A DNA stretch of 64,000 nt from Desulfosporosinus acidiphilus SJ4. GTDB taxonomy: Bacteria > Bacillota > Desulfitobacteriia > Desulfitobacteriales > Desulfitobacteriaceae. Made by a program: the position numbers and the translations under genes. The stretch is taken from the NCBI RefSeq assembly GCF_000255115.2, contig NC_018068.1, positions 1,293,977 through 1,357,976 of the forward strand. The letters are read 5' to 3'. The notes beneath the pieces are model-generated. The model saw nothing but the letters and a program-made list of their open reading frames with translations, was not told where the DNA came from and ran no database searches. Shown here piece by piece: positions 54,909 through 63,456 of the stretch (position 1 is the stretch's first letter; every line of letters starts with the position of its first letter).

Positions 54909-55997
54909 ATGATTAGGGAATTAATTATTAATATCGCTATAATAATTGCAACAATCAGTATTGGCAATCAAATTCTTATAAATAAGAAAATAACTCCATT
55001 TTCTCCGTATAAATTGCAGATTTTTTTTGGCTTGTGTTCGGCATTGTTAGGTATTATTCTGATGCTTTATAGCATTATAATTACTCCAAGTGTTATTATG
55101 GATTTGAGAAATATAGCCGTAATGCTATCTGCCACATATTGTGGTTTTCTGTCCGCGATGATAACCGGTATTATTTTGAGTTTATTTCGATTATTATTTC
55201 AAGGCCAAACAATGGACTCTTTCTTAGCGGCTTTAAATATTCTCACGATTACTGTTTGCTGTGCATTGACTGCAAAATACATGACTAGAAGAAGGCTGCA
55301 GTGGGTAGTAATGAGTATCTACACACTTATATTCCCTACCTTAACTTTTATTCACACAATTAATAATAAAATATTACTAATACAAACAGTGATTTTTTAT
55401 TGGATTAGCACAATTATTGTTTCTATTGTTGTCTATATCTATTTACACTATATTGACTTGTTAAGATTTACCTATCAGAGATATAGAGAAGAATCATTCA
55501 GAGACCATCGAACCGGACTTTTGAGCGTTCGACAATTTGATAAAGAATTCAACAAGTTAATTGATAATTTAAGTACCTACAGCATAATTTCTATGCTATT
55601 TCTTGATATTGATTATTTTAAAAAGGTTAATGATGTATACGGGCATCAAAACGGAGACAAGGTTTTAGAAGATATAGGAAAAATACTGCTCAGCTCTACA
55701 AGTTCTACAGACATTGTATCGCGCAATGGCGGTGAAGAATTTTCGGTAATTCTAATTGAATGTCCTCAGAATATAGTTTTAGAAGTGGCTGAAAGAATCC
55801 GAAAAGCAGTCCAGGATCATAAGTTTTCTCTTCTGGATAATAAAACAATAAACATTACCATTTCAATAGGGGTAGCAATCTATCCATATACCGTAAAGAA
55901 TATAGAAATGCTAGTAGAGCAAGCCGATTCTGCATTGTATCAAGCAAAAAGAACAGGACGAAACAAAGTTGTTTTGGCAAATTATGAACAGTTTTAA
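54909..55997 (+). CDS. Membrane diguanylate cyclase (5TM LytS-type sensor plus GGDEF)
   Basis: This 362-residue protein has six hydrophobic segments in residues 1-180, like the 5TM-5TMR_LYT sensor region of LytS, and a GGDEF domain from about 195. The active site reads GGEEF (274-278), and ISMLFLDIDYFKKVND carries the metal-binding Asp, so it should make c-di-GMP from GTP. The RxxD product-inhibition site is absent: the arginine position (265) is Ser, leaving SSTD. ATG 54909 has only a weak ribosome site (GAGGTTGAAGA). A c-di-GMP riboswitch lies 5 kb away, so the product may act locally as well as globally. Confidence 0.9.
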   Translation: MIRELIINIAIIIATISIGNQILINKKITPFSPYKLQIFFGLCSALLGIILMLYSIIITPSVIMDLRNIAVMLSATYCGFLSAMITGIILSLFRLLFQGQTMDSFLAALNILTITVCCALTAKYMTRRRLQWVVMSIYTLIFPTLTFIHTINNKILLIQTVIFYWISTIIVSIVVYIYLHYIDLLRFTYQRYREESFRDHRTGLLSVRQFDKEFNKLIDNLSTYSIISMLFLDIDYFKKVNDVYGHQNGDKVLEDIGKILLSSTSSTDIVSRNGGEEFSVILIECPQNIVLEVAERIRKAVQDHKFSLLDNKTINITISIGVAIYPYTVKNIEMLVEQADSALYQAKRTGRNKVVLANYEQF

Positions 55998-56059
55998 ACG
56001 AAAATTAGGTAAGTAAACATAACATTTAAAATACTTAAATTGATCCACCACAAATCAAA

Positions 56060-56080
56060 AGCCGCCCGGCAAGGGCGGCA
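56060..56080 (-). terminator. G+C-rich hairpin terminator of the receiver gene
   Basis: GCCGCCC (56061-56067) pairs with GGGCGGC (56073-56079). On the minus strand the stem is followed by TTTTGATTTG, so it serves the receiver gene; it may also end the cyclase transcript from the other side. Confidence 0.8.
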
Positions 56081-56107
56081 TAATAATTATTAATCGCATT
56101 GGTTGTT

Positions 56108-56503
56108 TTATTTTGCCTCGATGCCAACAGTATTCTTCTCATCTATGAGGCCATCGACAACACCGTTTAAATGTTCCAAATCAAACGGTTTATCCAACAT
56201 GTAATCGATTTCGTAATGACGGGCTAATTCATCCATTTCTTGCTTGTCTGCATAAGCAGACATTAAGATGACCTTCATCTTAGGATTGGAACTAAGTAGT
56301 CTCGCCCGAAGCTCGATGCCGCTAATTCCCGGCATTCTGAGGTCTAATATGATTAGATCGGGTAACAGTTTTTTTGCCAATTCTAAGGCTTCGAGTCCCG
56401 AAGCAGCTGTGCCTACTTTGTAACCTTTAGAGGAAAAGAGGTCTTCTAAAAGTATTCGAATTCCCATATTGTCATCAACCACTAGCAAAGAACTCTGTTT
56501 CAA
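56108..56503 (-). CDS. Single-domain response regulator, Spo0F/CheY-like
   Basis: This 131-residue receiver has the acidic pair Asp10-Asp11, phosphoacceptor Asp54 in IILDLRMPG, Ser82 in LMSAYAD and Lys105 in DKPF, matching Spo0F numbering closely. There is no output domain, so it should pass or hold phosphate, either in a sporulation phosphorelay or in chemotaxis. Surrounding Spo0E-like genes favour a link to sporulation; nearby chemoreceptors leave a CheY role open. The start is TTG 56503 with a GAGAGATGG site upstream on the minus strand. It is convergent with the cyclase gene. Confidence 0.85.
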   Translation of the reverse strand: MKQSSLLVVDDNMGIRILLEDLFSSKGYKVGTAASGLEALELAKKLLPDLIILDLRMPGISGIELRARLLSSNPKMKVILMSAYADKQEMDELARHYEIDYMLDKPFDLEHLNGVVDGLIDEKNTVGIEAK

Positions 56504-56826
56504 CAGGAATCCATCTCTCTTTCGTTTTTATCATGTTCTTGACAAAAGATTTCTTAGATTGTCCTTATTGGAGTCGTTTCTTTCTAATCAGTATTATGAT
56601 TTAGGGAATAAGTGGCATATTATACATAATATTAAGAATATTGTTCATAAAATTCTGAAATCCTTTCTCTTGAGAGAGTAAAAGATTCGGTTTTGGGTTT
56701 TACAGGGATCTTTCGCATCAAAGGTTTTATGGGATGACTTTCAGCACAAAAACGATTAAATGTTATTATCGTTTCATGAATATAATAAGATGACAGATAT
56801 TGTCGGATACATTGATTCTAATCATT
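56504..56826. other. Intergenic region between receiver and Spo0E-like gene
   Basis: No gene is seen. The divergent promoters are expected here. The duplicated segment begins at 56827. Confidence 0.4.
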
Positions 56827-57095
56827 ACCCTGAATATAATATCAATTGCGTTAAGATAATGTCTAAACCAACCATTGGGAGTGAGACGATGAATGAGTGC
56901 TGTAGAAATACTGAATTCTATTGAGATTTTACGAGGAAAATTAAATACTTTAGGGTCAATTAAGTCACTTGTAGACCCTGAAGTTGTTCAACTTAGCCAG
57001 AGGCTCGATTTATTATTAAATGTATACTATAGCATGAGAGATGTTGCTTAAGTTGAGAATAGTTATATAAAAGCATGCTCTCACTTTCGGTGGGG
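56827..57095 (+). repeat. Duplicated Spo0E-like segment, copy 1
   Basis: About 269 bp covering leader, Spo0E-like gene and terminator hairpin is repeated at 63022-63291 with only scattered changes. In this copy the T tract after the terminator hairpin is missing. Confidence 0.85.
56893..57051 (+). CDS. Spo0E-like phosphatase, duplicated copy 1
   Basis: This 52-residue protein, too short for routine ORF calling, reads MSAVEILNSIEILRGKLN, then a linker, then DPEVVQLSQRLDLLLNVYYSM, with the exact Spo0E motif SQRLD. It should dephosphorylate Spo0A~P. ATG 56893 follows GGGAGTGAG by seven bases; an earlier ATG at 56889 leads to a quick stop. The copy at 63089 differs by only a handful of residues. 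The downstream hairpin (about 57072-57095) lacks a T tract here, so transcription may run on. Confidence 0.82.
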   Translation: MSAVEILNSIEILRGKLNTLGSIKSLVDPEVVQLSQRLDLLLNVYYSMRDVA

Positions 57096-57151
57096 GCATA
57101 GTCCATTTCTGAAATAAAGTATGAAGCAGTTTCATAAGGGCAGATATGCTT

Positions 57152-57607
57152 TTAACTTTTTGAACGAGTTTTAATGTATATCCACGTAACAGTTATATGC
57201 CAAAAAAGATAAATAATTGAGGGGACAATAAAAGTTCCCCAGTTCCACTTAAAGATTCCAAGGTTCTGTAGGATGTTTGAAAAGAGGACACTGAAAAAGG
57301 CTGCTGTAATTGGAAAAATATCAATCCATGGTTTTTCTCTAGGTAATAAATATAAATACAAAACGTAATATATGGCCCAAGCAATTAGAGGAAAGATAGG
57401 GATTCCTTTGAAAGCAAAAGGGCCAAAATTGATGTAACCACCTAAGCCTATTATCTTTGTAAACAGGATAATCATCACGGCATCGGGGATAGTGCCAAAA
57501 ACAATGCCAAAACGTATTAGATAACGTATTTCCTGTCTAGGAACAATCGAATAGGTAAGTATAAATATAACAATTGTATAAATCGGATATACAAAGTATG
57601 TAGGCAT
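57152..57607 (-). CDS. CBO0543-like membrane protein
   Basis: This 151-residue protein has five membrane helices with YFVYPIYTIVIFIL at the start, the conserved SIVPRQEIRYL loop, and KWNWGTFIVPSIIYLFWH at the end. It matches a family of small clostridial and bacillar membrane proteins (CBO0543 type) with no known function. ATG 57607 follows AAAGGAAACAAC. It lies 22 bases downstream of another small membrane protein gene on the minus strand, so the two form an operon. Confidence 0.75.
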   Translation of the reverse strand: MPTYFVYPIYTIVIFILTYSIVPRQEIRYLIRFGIVFGTIPDAVMIILFTKIIGLGGYINFGPFAFKGIPIFPLIAWAIYYVLYLYLLPREKPWIDIFPITAAFFSVLFSNILQNLGIFKWNWGTFIVPSIIYLFWHITVTWIYIKTRSKS

Positions 57608-57629
57608 ATGTTGTTGTTTCCTTTCAGTA

Positions 57630-58085
57630 CTATAGTAAATGCATCTTTTTATCAATAAGCTTTAAAGTCAAGGCAACCATCAACCCGTATATTAGAGCTG
57701 TAGATAGTGTTGCATATGCGACGTTCAAAGGCATTTTCCGAAATAGAGGAAGATTAAGTAATGTTCCAAATGTGTTAAGTAATAACCAAATTACTAAACT
57801 ATAACCTAATCCTTTGATATATAAATAATTACTGGATGTAAACTTTATCAGGTAAGCAAATATTACCCCAAGGATCATACATACTGCTACATGGCTAATT
57901 ATTGAAAGGATTAGACCAAAGAATCCTTCATTGGAATAAACTTGATACGTAAGTATAATTGTCGCGTAATCGTTAAAAGTTCTATCGGTCCATCCTAATG
58001 ATTTATAGATAATCCCCACAATGTCACAGGTAACGCTTGCCACAAGCCCCGCGATACCTCCTGCAATAAATCTGTCTTTTGGCAT
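57630..58085 (-). CDS. DUF6789-like membrane protein
   Basis: This 151-residue protein has four membrane helices and the family pattern PKDRFIAGGIAGLVAS at the start, SLGWTDRTFNDYATIIL, and a glycine-rich ILGVIFAYLIKF helix. Small proteins of this type are common in spore-forming Firmicutes and of unknown function. ATG 58085 has a very strong AAAGGAGGTGAT ribosome site. It is the first gene of a two-gene minus-strand operon with the CBO0543-like gene. Confidence 0.75.
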   Translation of the reverse strand: MPKDRFIAGGIAGLVASVTCDIVGIIYKSLGWTDRTFNDYATIILTYQVYSNEGFFGLILSIISHVAVCMILGVIFAYLIKFTSSNYLYIKGLGYSLVIWLLLNTFGTLLNLPLFRKMPLNVAYATLSTALIYGLMVALTLKLIDKKMHLL

Positions 58086-58682
58086 TTAGAAATATCACCT
58101 CCTTTTAACACGATCGATTAATATAATGTGCATCGATCTATATTTTTATATGCAAATCCTAATGTAGCTAATGTGAGAATTCAAAAAAGCCGCTTAATAG
58201 AATTTAATGATTATTTACCATATTTTGGGATACTATTTTATTGAAAGTCTTTACCATGATCTCTAAATTACAATTAATATTAGTTGTTTTTTAATATACA
58301 GAAGCTTGAATGCATAACATGTGGTTCATTTTCTATGTGCCTTAAAACTTATAATTTTGAAAAATCCATTCTTGGAGAGGATAGTAATGAAGGAAAACAA
58401 AAGCATAAGGGGCTAGGCCCAAAATGTTGGTCGAACCTGACTTTGATAAAATCGTTTGCCGAACAAGAGAATGACTTGGCCATAATCTCGGGGTAGAAAT
58501 ACATATGGACGCACCTGAGTGAATAATCTTACTTCGTGATGCCGATAAATGCGAAATTATGTTGGAAAATGAATATTTCTAATAGTTGGACAAATTAATA
58601 CAAAAGTAAGGTAAAAAATTACAATTTGTGTCCTTGTTTTCTATTGGAACTAATAGACTGGTTGCATTTGGTAATCTATATT
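58086..58682. other. Non-coding gap with a degraded 46-residue gene
   Basis: A+T-rich sequence with the promoter of the two membrane protein genes at the left. A plus-strand ORF at 58284-58496 has a TTG start and no ribosome site. The only recognisable content is the degraded gene copy at 58505-58582. Confidence 0.45.
58505..58582 (+). pseudogene. Degraded copy of the 46-residue gene at 63675
   Basis: Translation gives MDAPE-stop-IILLRDADKCEIMLENEYF-stop. The intact gene at 63675 reads MDAPMRIILLRDGDKC and later LENEYY, so this copy has an internal stop and an in-frame deletion of about 16 codons. Confidence 0.75.
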
Positions 58683-59465
58683 TTAACTACTCATTAGAAA
58701 GGTATAGTACATCTTAAATAATTGTTCTTCAATAGACATGAGGTCAATAGAAGGTCCTTGGCTTAAACCATTGAACATTGTTACATAGACTTTGGCGGCT
58801 TTTATTGAGTTAAGATTATTATTGAATAACCCCTTGCTCATTCCGGCCTCTATGAGGTCAACAATTTTATTGATTCTGAAGTCAATAAAGTTGTTATAAG
58901 CTTTTTCAATTCGTTTATTATTCAGAGCAAAACTTCTAGCTAGACTAGTTAATATAGAAGTAGGGCTATTTGAATACCTGCAATTGTATCTGATGTATTC
59001 TCTCAGAATATGTATTGGGTTGTTGCTGTATTTTTCGATAATCTCCTTTGTAAACGCCATTCTCTTTTCTAATTCATATAAAATGCAGTTTTCAAGAAGA
59101 TCTTCTTTACTTTCGAAATAGGCATATATGCTGGTTCTTTTGATACCAACAGATGTAGCTATCGTTTCCATATCGGTATTTATATATCCATTTTGAGAGA
59201 AGAGAACTAATGCCTTTAGAATTAGTTCGTTTCTGATATTGGACGGAAATTCATAACGATTGGTGATTTCCTTAAGTTCGTTGATTAAATCTTCTTTAGA
59301 GGTAAATGATTCATAAAATGTTCTCCTGCTGATTTCACATTTACTTACGATTCTTGAAATGGTTAAGAATTTGATTCCTTCAGTATCAATTATGTCTTTC
59401 GCAATCTTTAAAATTCTTTCGTGTATTTCGGCACTAATATGAAACACTTCTTTCTTATTCGTCAT
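58683..59465 (-). CDS. Regulator with two tandem TetR-type DNA-binding domains
   Basis: This 260-residue protein carries two TetR_N helix-turn-helix domains in a row. The first (about 12-60) has ILKIAKDIIDTEGIKFLTI and ISRRTFYESFTSKEDLI; the second (about 62-112) has LVLFSQNGYINTDMETIA and IKRTSIYAYFESKEDLL. Only one ligand-binding domain (about 115-260) follows. Normal TetR proteins have about 200 residues and one such domain. The protein may bind two half-sites as a monomer or four as a dimer. The ATG is at 59465. An inverted repeat GGTACTA/TAGTACC lies 32 bases upstream and is a likely autoregulatory operator. Confidence 0.88.
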   Translation of the reverse strand: MTNKKEVFHISAEIHERILKIAKDIIDTEGIKFLTISRIVSKCEISRRTFYESFTSKEDLINELKEITNRYEFPSNIRNELILKALVLFSQNGYINTDMETIATSVGIKRTSIYAYFESKEDLLENCILYELEKRMAFTKEIIEKYSNNPIHILREYIRYNCRYSNSPTSILTSLARSFALNNKRIEKAYNNFIDFRINKIVDLIEAGMSKGLFNNNLNSIKAAKVYVTMFNGLSQGPSIDLMSIEEQLFKMYYTFLMSS

Positions 59466-59496
59466 ATTTATCTTTTTATTGACAATATACTATTTT

Positions 59497-59530
59497 GGTA
59501 CTAGAATCAACTCAAAGTCAACTTAGTACC
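59497..59530. promoter_or_regulatory. Candidate operator for the double TetR regulator
   Basis: GGTACTA (59497-59503) and TAGTACC (59524-59530) form a perfect 7-bp inverted repeat with 20 bases between them, close to the regulator start and overlapping TTGACT/TTGATT sequences that could be -35 elements on the minus strand. Confidence 0.5.
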
Positions 59531-59635
59531 GTAAGTGTAAAGTATACTCTGTTCTATATCAAGTGATAATGAGCTAGTTAGAATTTAAAATAATGGTATT
59601 TCAACCCAATAATTGCTTAATGCCATCTAATAAAA

Positions 59636-59723
59636 TGACAAAGGCAAACTTTGTGTAAACCAGGAGGCAAAGCCACGGGTCTTCTATTGAATTGAAGATA
59701 GCTGAGTTACCTGTAATATAGTT
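59636..59723 (+). ncRNA. c-di-GMP-I riboswitch (GEMM)
   Basis: The conserved aptamer blocks are present in order: AAAGGCAAAC, then AGGAGGCAAAGCCACGGGTC, then a variable hairpin arm (CTTCTATTGAATTGAAG) and ATAGCTGAGTTACC. These match the class I c-di-GMP riboswitch core, including the purine-rich junction and the GCAAAGCC/ACGGG helix. The next gene, cheW, starts 80 bases downstream; the T-rich stretch at 59731-59753 (TGTTTTTGCTGTCAAGCTTTTTTGG) is probably the expression platform, but whether ligand turns the genes on or off was not resolved by eye. Confidence 0.9.
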
Positions 59724-59803
59724 TATGTGATGTTTTTGCTGTCAAGCTTTTTTGGTTTGGCGACTTTTATATTAAGGAATAGAGTTATAAGGAGGTGATA
59801 AAG

Positions 59804-60250
59804 ATGGGCTCTGTACAATTGGTTGTATTTAAACTTGGTGAAGAAGAATATGGCATTGAAATAGGTCACACACAAGAAATTATCCGTATTCCTAAGCAGA
59901 TCACTATAATTCCTGATATGCCTTCCTACGTAGAAGGTGTATTCGATTTAAGAGGTAAAGTGGTCCCAATCATCGATTTGAAAATGAGGTTTGGGTTTAC
60001 ACATACAGAAAGAAGTACCGATAGCCGTCTTCTCGTCCTTGATTTAGAGAATTCATTGATAGGAATTATTGTCGATGATGTCTCAGAAGTTATAAAAATA
60101 GAGGATGAAACCATTGAAAAACTTAGTTCTGAGTTATTGAGTCTTGGCGGTAATCGTATTCAAGGAATAGCTCGTATTGATGACCGATTAATCCTTTTAT
60201 TGGATGGCCTAAAATTTAAAACAGAGGTACTAACAAATAGCAACGAATAG
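59804..60250 (+). CDS. cheW: CheW-like chemotaxis coupling protein
   Basis: This 148-residue protein couples chemoreceptors to the CheA kinase. The CheW fold is clear: QLVVFKLGEEEYGIEI at the start, IPDMPSYVEGVFDLRGKVVPIIDLKMRFG in the middle, and GIIVDDVSEVIKI and IDDRLILLLDG near the end. ATG 59804 lies behind a very strong AAGGAGGTGATAAAG site; the ORF is open a few codons upstream without support. A receptor gene follows 12 bases later and a c-di-GMP riboswitch precedes it, so coupling protein and receptor are made together under second-messenger control. No cheA is in the window. Confidence 0.9.
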   Translation: MGSVQLVVFKLGEEEYGIEIGHTQEIIRIPKQITIIPDMPSYVEGVFDLRGKVVPIIDLKMRFGFTHTERSTDSRLLVLDLENSLIGIIVDDVSEVIKIEDETIEKLSSELLSLGGNRIQGIARIDDRLILLLDGLKFKTEVLTNSNE

Positions 60251-60262
60251 GGGTAAAAAATT

Positions 60263-61405
60263 ATGATAGCGTTAGCAGGTATTGAGTCGTGTAAGACTTT
60301 AGCTGAATTTTTGGTTAATTTAATACCCGGTGGGGTTGTGTTTGGCTTGGTAGAGAAGGACACCTTTGTATGGGTAAAAGCATCTGATTCGTTCGCAATG
60401 GACATCTTTACAGTTGGAAACAAGCTCAATGACGATACAACTACAATGCAAGCGATACATGAAAAAAAGGTATTAACGCAAAATATTCCTCGAACAGTCT
60501 ACGGAAAACGAGTATCCATTGTATCAATTCCAGTAATTGATGACAATGGCGATACTGTAGGGGCTTTTTCAATTGCTTTCCCTAAACTCCATCCCGTTGC
60601 AGCAGCTTTCAACGATTTTGCTCCAATCTTAGCAGAAATGTTCCATGAAGGAGCATTTTTATATATGTCAGATCTAACAAAGTTTGCCTATACTCAACCT
60701 TCCCGGAAATTTGATATGCCGACAATTACAGTTGGAAAGGATTTAAGCGAAGCAGATGTAGCTTATCGAGTTATTAAGTCAAAACAACCAATAATCGAAG
60801 ACGTTGATGCTTCAAGGGTTGGTGTTCCGCTTAATGTAGCCAATTATCCATTGGTTGAGGATGGGGATATTGTAGCCACAATAGGGATTGTTACACCAAA
60901 GAAAACAGCTGGAACATTACGTGAAATGTCTGAGAACCTCGAAAACAGTTTAACTGGTATTGCTGCTGCTATAGAAGAACTATCGGCGTCGGCTATGGAA
61001 ATTCATTCAAATGAGGAAGATCTTAACTCGGATATTAAAGAGATTATTAATGTGTCAGAAAAAATAAATGAAGTATCCGACTTTATAAAAGAAATTGCGG
61101 ATGAAACAAAGATGTTGGGTTTAAATGCTGCTATTGAAGCAGCAAGAGCAGGTGATGCAGGTCGGGGTTTCGGAGTAGTGGCAGAAGAAATAAGGAAGCT
61201 TTCGGCACAATCAAAAAGTACGGTTCCAAAGATTAAGCAACTAACAGATACAATCAAACAGAAAGTCGAAGAGGCTAGCGAGAAAAGCAATAGGTCATTA
61301 GATGCTAGCCAAGGACAAGCGGCTGCCTCGGAAGAGATTACAGCGAGTATCGAAGAAATAACGTCTATGTCAGGAGAACTAAATACCATAGCTAAAACTC
61401 TATAG
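60263..61405 (+). CDS. Soluble methyl-accepting chemotaxis protein (riboswitch-controlled)
   Basis: This 380-residue receptor lacks membrane helices. The N-terminal half contains a sensor domain with [22 protein letters not shown] and [28 protein letters not shown], similar in layout to the receptor at 53405, followed by a second PAS/Cache-like stretch to about residue 215. Residues 225-380 are the signalling coiled coil with the tip [20 protein letters not shown] and [10 protein letters not shown]. It should cluster in the cytoplasm with the CheW encoded just upstream. The ligand is unknown. A T-tract terminator lies at 61569-61597. Confidence 0.9.
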   Translation: MIALAGIESCKTLAEFLVNLIPGGVVFGLVEKDTFVWVKASDSFAMDIFTVGNKLNDDTTTMQAIHEKKVLTQNIPRTVYGKRVSIVSIPVIDDNGDTVGAFSIAFPKLHPVAAAFNDFAPILAEMFHEGAFLYMSDLTKFAYTQPSRKFDMPTITVGKDLSEADVAYRVIKSKQPIIEDVDASRVGVPLNVANYPLVEDGDIVATIGIVTPKKTAGTLREMSENLENSLTGIAAAIEELSASAMEIHSNEEDLNSDIKEIINVSEKINEVSDFIKEIADETKMLGLNAAIEAARAGDAGRGFGVVAEEIRKLSAQSKSTVPKIKQLTDTIKQKVEEASEKSNRSLDASQGQAAASEEITASIEEITSMSGELNTIAKTL

Positions 61406-61796
61406 TATTATTTGTGTCGATATTATCTTCAATAGGAAATAATCGGTATGGAAATCATTTGTGAATTATCTAAATAACATTTATTGTAACTTATAAATAA
61501 GCAAATGAAAAGAAACCTAAATGAAAACTATTTTATACTTAAAACATTCCAGTCAAGAATGAAAAGTTCCCTCCCGAACCTCGGGGGGGGCTTTTTTGAA
61601 TAATCCAAGCCCGATATGAGTTTTTCCTTTCAGTAGTATTAAAATAGAGTGGCACGGTTAAAAGCCACCCACAGCAAGGGCGGTGAGTATTCTTGCGGCA
61701 TCCGGCCACTGTTCTTGTAACATCCAGCCAATAAACCGGCACCTCGATATTGAACTCCTGTACAATGTGTTTTAGCACGTTTACGGGAGGAAGAAA
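61406..61796 (+). other. Intergenic region between receptor and IS21 remnant
   Basis: It holds a terminator (61569-61597) and the left end of the IS21-type element, including GTGGC/GCCAC motifs near 61651-61670. A terminal inverted repeat could not be fixed because the right end is missing. No other gene is seen. Confidence 0.5.
61569..61597 (+). terminator. Hairpin terminator after the receptor gene
   Basis: CCCTCCCGA pairs with TCGGGGGGG (with wobble) over a 3-base loop, followed by CTTTTTT. Confidence 0.8.
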
Positions 61797-63021
61797 ATGA
61801 GGTGTGAAGGACCAGTGAAAGTTCTAGAAATCTTAAGACTAATAGAAGATGGCTATTCTCAAAGAGAAATCGCTCAAAGTGTTAAATGTGATAAATCCAC
61901 GGTTGGAGAAATTCAGAAACGCTGCCGAAATTGTAAACTTCGATACGATGTGGCTGAAAAAATGACCAATGATGAAATCAAGCTCTTACTCTATCCAGAC
62001 AGTTATGGCCATTCCCTTAAAGAGGATCCAGATTGGCGCAGTATCCATGAACGATTGCAAGCGAATAAACGTCTGAATTTGCAATATCTCTGGGAAGATT
62101 ACAAAGCGGAAAATACCAATGGATTAAGCTATAGTCGCTTTTGTCAACGTTATCTTAGCTGGAAGAATGAATCTGGTAAAAACGTAATCATGGCGCAGAA
62201 TCGCGAACCAGGCAAAGAATTGTTTGTAGATTGGATGGGCGACACCTTGAATTGTGTTGTTGACAGCGCCACCAGAGAAACCCATACAGCCCATTTCTTT
62301 GTAGCAACCCTTGGAGACAGTTCCTATCCATACGTTGAAGCCTTCCCTGATGAAAAATTAGATAAATGGCTTCTAGCGCATGTCAATACACTCAGATATC
62401 TAGGCGGCATTCCACGAGTTATTGTGCCGGATAATTGCAAAACAGCCACGACAAAACCCAGTTACTATGATCCGGCCATTAATCGGTCTTACTGGGAATT
62501 TGCTAAACACTACGAAGTGGCAATATTGCCAGCAAGGGTTCGTGAGCCTCAAGATAAGGCTCCGGTAGAAAGTAGCGTAGGCTGGTTGGAAATCTGGCTT
62601 TTAGAGTGGCTACGTGGAAAACGTTTCTTTGGATTTGAGGCTTTAAATATAAATACAAAATCGTATAAAGGAATTGGTCAAACGGCCTTTTCAAAAACGT
62701 AAGGGCAACCGTCAAAGTGTTTTTGAGGCATTAGATAAACCAGCTTTACGATCATTACCTTACACTCAATTTGAGTATGCAGATTACATCGTGCGCAGAA
62801 CGCCAGCAAACTACCATGTCGAATACGATGGATTCCATTATTCGGTGCCCCATGGCTTGTATAAACAGCTGGTGCCCCTTAGAGTCACAGCAACAACGAT
62901 AGAAAATTCCAAACGACAATAGAGAACGTGTGGCATTCCATCAACGACGTCATACAGGATCACGATATGTTACTAATCTAGGTCACATGCCACCCCATCA
63001 CCGTCACCAACACGAATCAAC
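61620..63021 (+). mobile_element. Truncated IS21-family insertion sequence
   Basis: The element keeps a left end and most of istA but breaks off at about 63021, directly where the duplicated Spo0E-like segment begins. istB and the right end are absent. Confidence 0.8.
61797..63021 (+). pseudogene. istA: IS21-family transposase IstA, frameshifted and truncated
   Basis: The first frame (61797-62702) gives an HTH start (DGYSQREIAQSVKCDKSTVG) and the DDE integrase core (LFVDWMGDTLNC, PDNCKTATTKPSYYDPAINRS, REPQDKAPVESSVGWLEIW). A frameshift near 62650-62700 moves the match to a second frame (62674-62922, RKGNRQSVFEALDKPALRSLPY) and a second shift near 62915 to a third (NDNRERVAFHQRRHTGSRYVTN, ending in MPPHHRHQHES). 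The protein then stops matching, about 100 residues short of full IstA (around 500). The transposase cannot be active. ATG 61797 follows GGGAGGAAGAAA. Confidence 0.88.
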
Positions 63022-63291
63022 ACCCGGAATATAATAGCAATCGTGTTGAGATAATGTCCAAAATATACCATTGGGAGTGAGACGATGAATGAGTGCTGTA
63101 GAAATACTGAATTCTATTGAGATTTTACGAGGAAAATTAAATATTTTGGGGTTAAATAAACCACTTGTCGACCCTGAAGTTATTCAACTTAGCCAGAGGC
63201 TCGATTTATTATTAAATGTATACTATAGCATGAGAGATGTCGCTTAAGTTGAGAATAGTTATATAAAAGCATGCTCTCACTTTCGGTGGGG
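63022..63291 (+). repeat. Duplicated Spo0E-like segment, copy 2
   Basis: Near-identical to 56827-57095, starting exactly where the IS21 remnant ends. This copy retains the T tract after the terminator hairpin. Confidence 0.85.
63089..63247 (+). CDS. Spo0E-like phosphatase, duplicated copy 2
   Basis: This 52-residue protein is nearly identical to that at 56893; differences cluster in the linker (NILGLNKPLVDPEVI instead of NTLGSIKSLVDPEVV). The Spo0E core SQRLD is intact. ATG 63089 follows GGGAGTGAG. With its terminator intact it appears to be a complete transcription unit. Two almost identical Spo0A phosphatases may raise dosage or respond to different signals. Confidence 0.82.
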   Translation: MSAVEILNSIEILRGKLNILGLNKPLVDPEVIQLSQRLDLLLNVYYSMRDVA

Positions 63292-63298
63292 TTTTTTA
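63265..63298 (+). terminator. Hairpin terminator of Spo0E-like copy 2
   Basis: CATGCTCTCAC pairs with the GGTGGGG arm through G-T wobbles over a TTTC loop, followed by TTTTTT. Confidence 0.7.
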
Positions 63299-63456
63299 CT
63301 GTTATTTGAATAATTATGAATAACTATCTCAGACTATAAATTGTAGGACTTGAAAAAATTACTATAATTACAAAGAAGGAATATTTATATATGTGGCGAA
63401 TGCTCTAATAATTACAAAATGTATGTAACATTATGTATATTTTGGGGGTGAAGTGA

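Noticed and set aside
58284..58496. Plus-strand 70-residue ORF
   Set aside because: TTG start without ribosome site and no recognisable sequence; in a decayed region.
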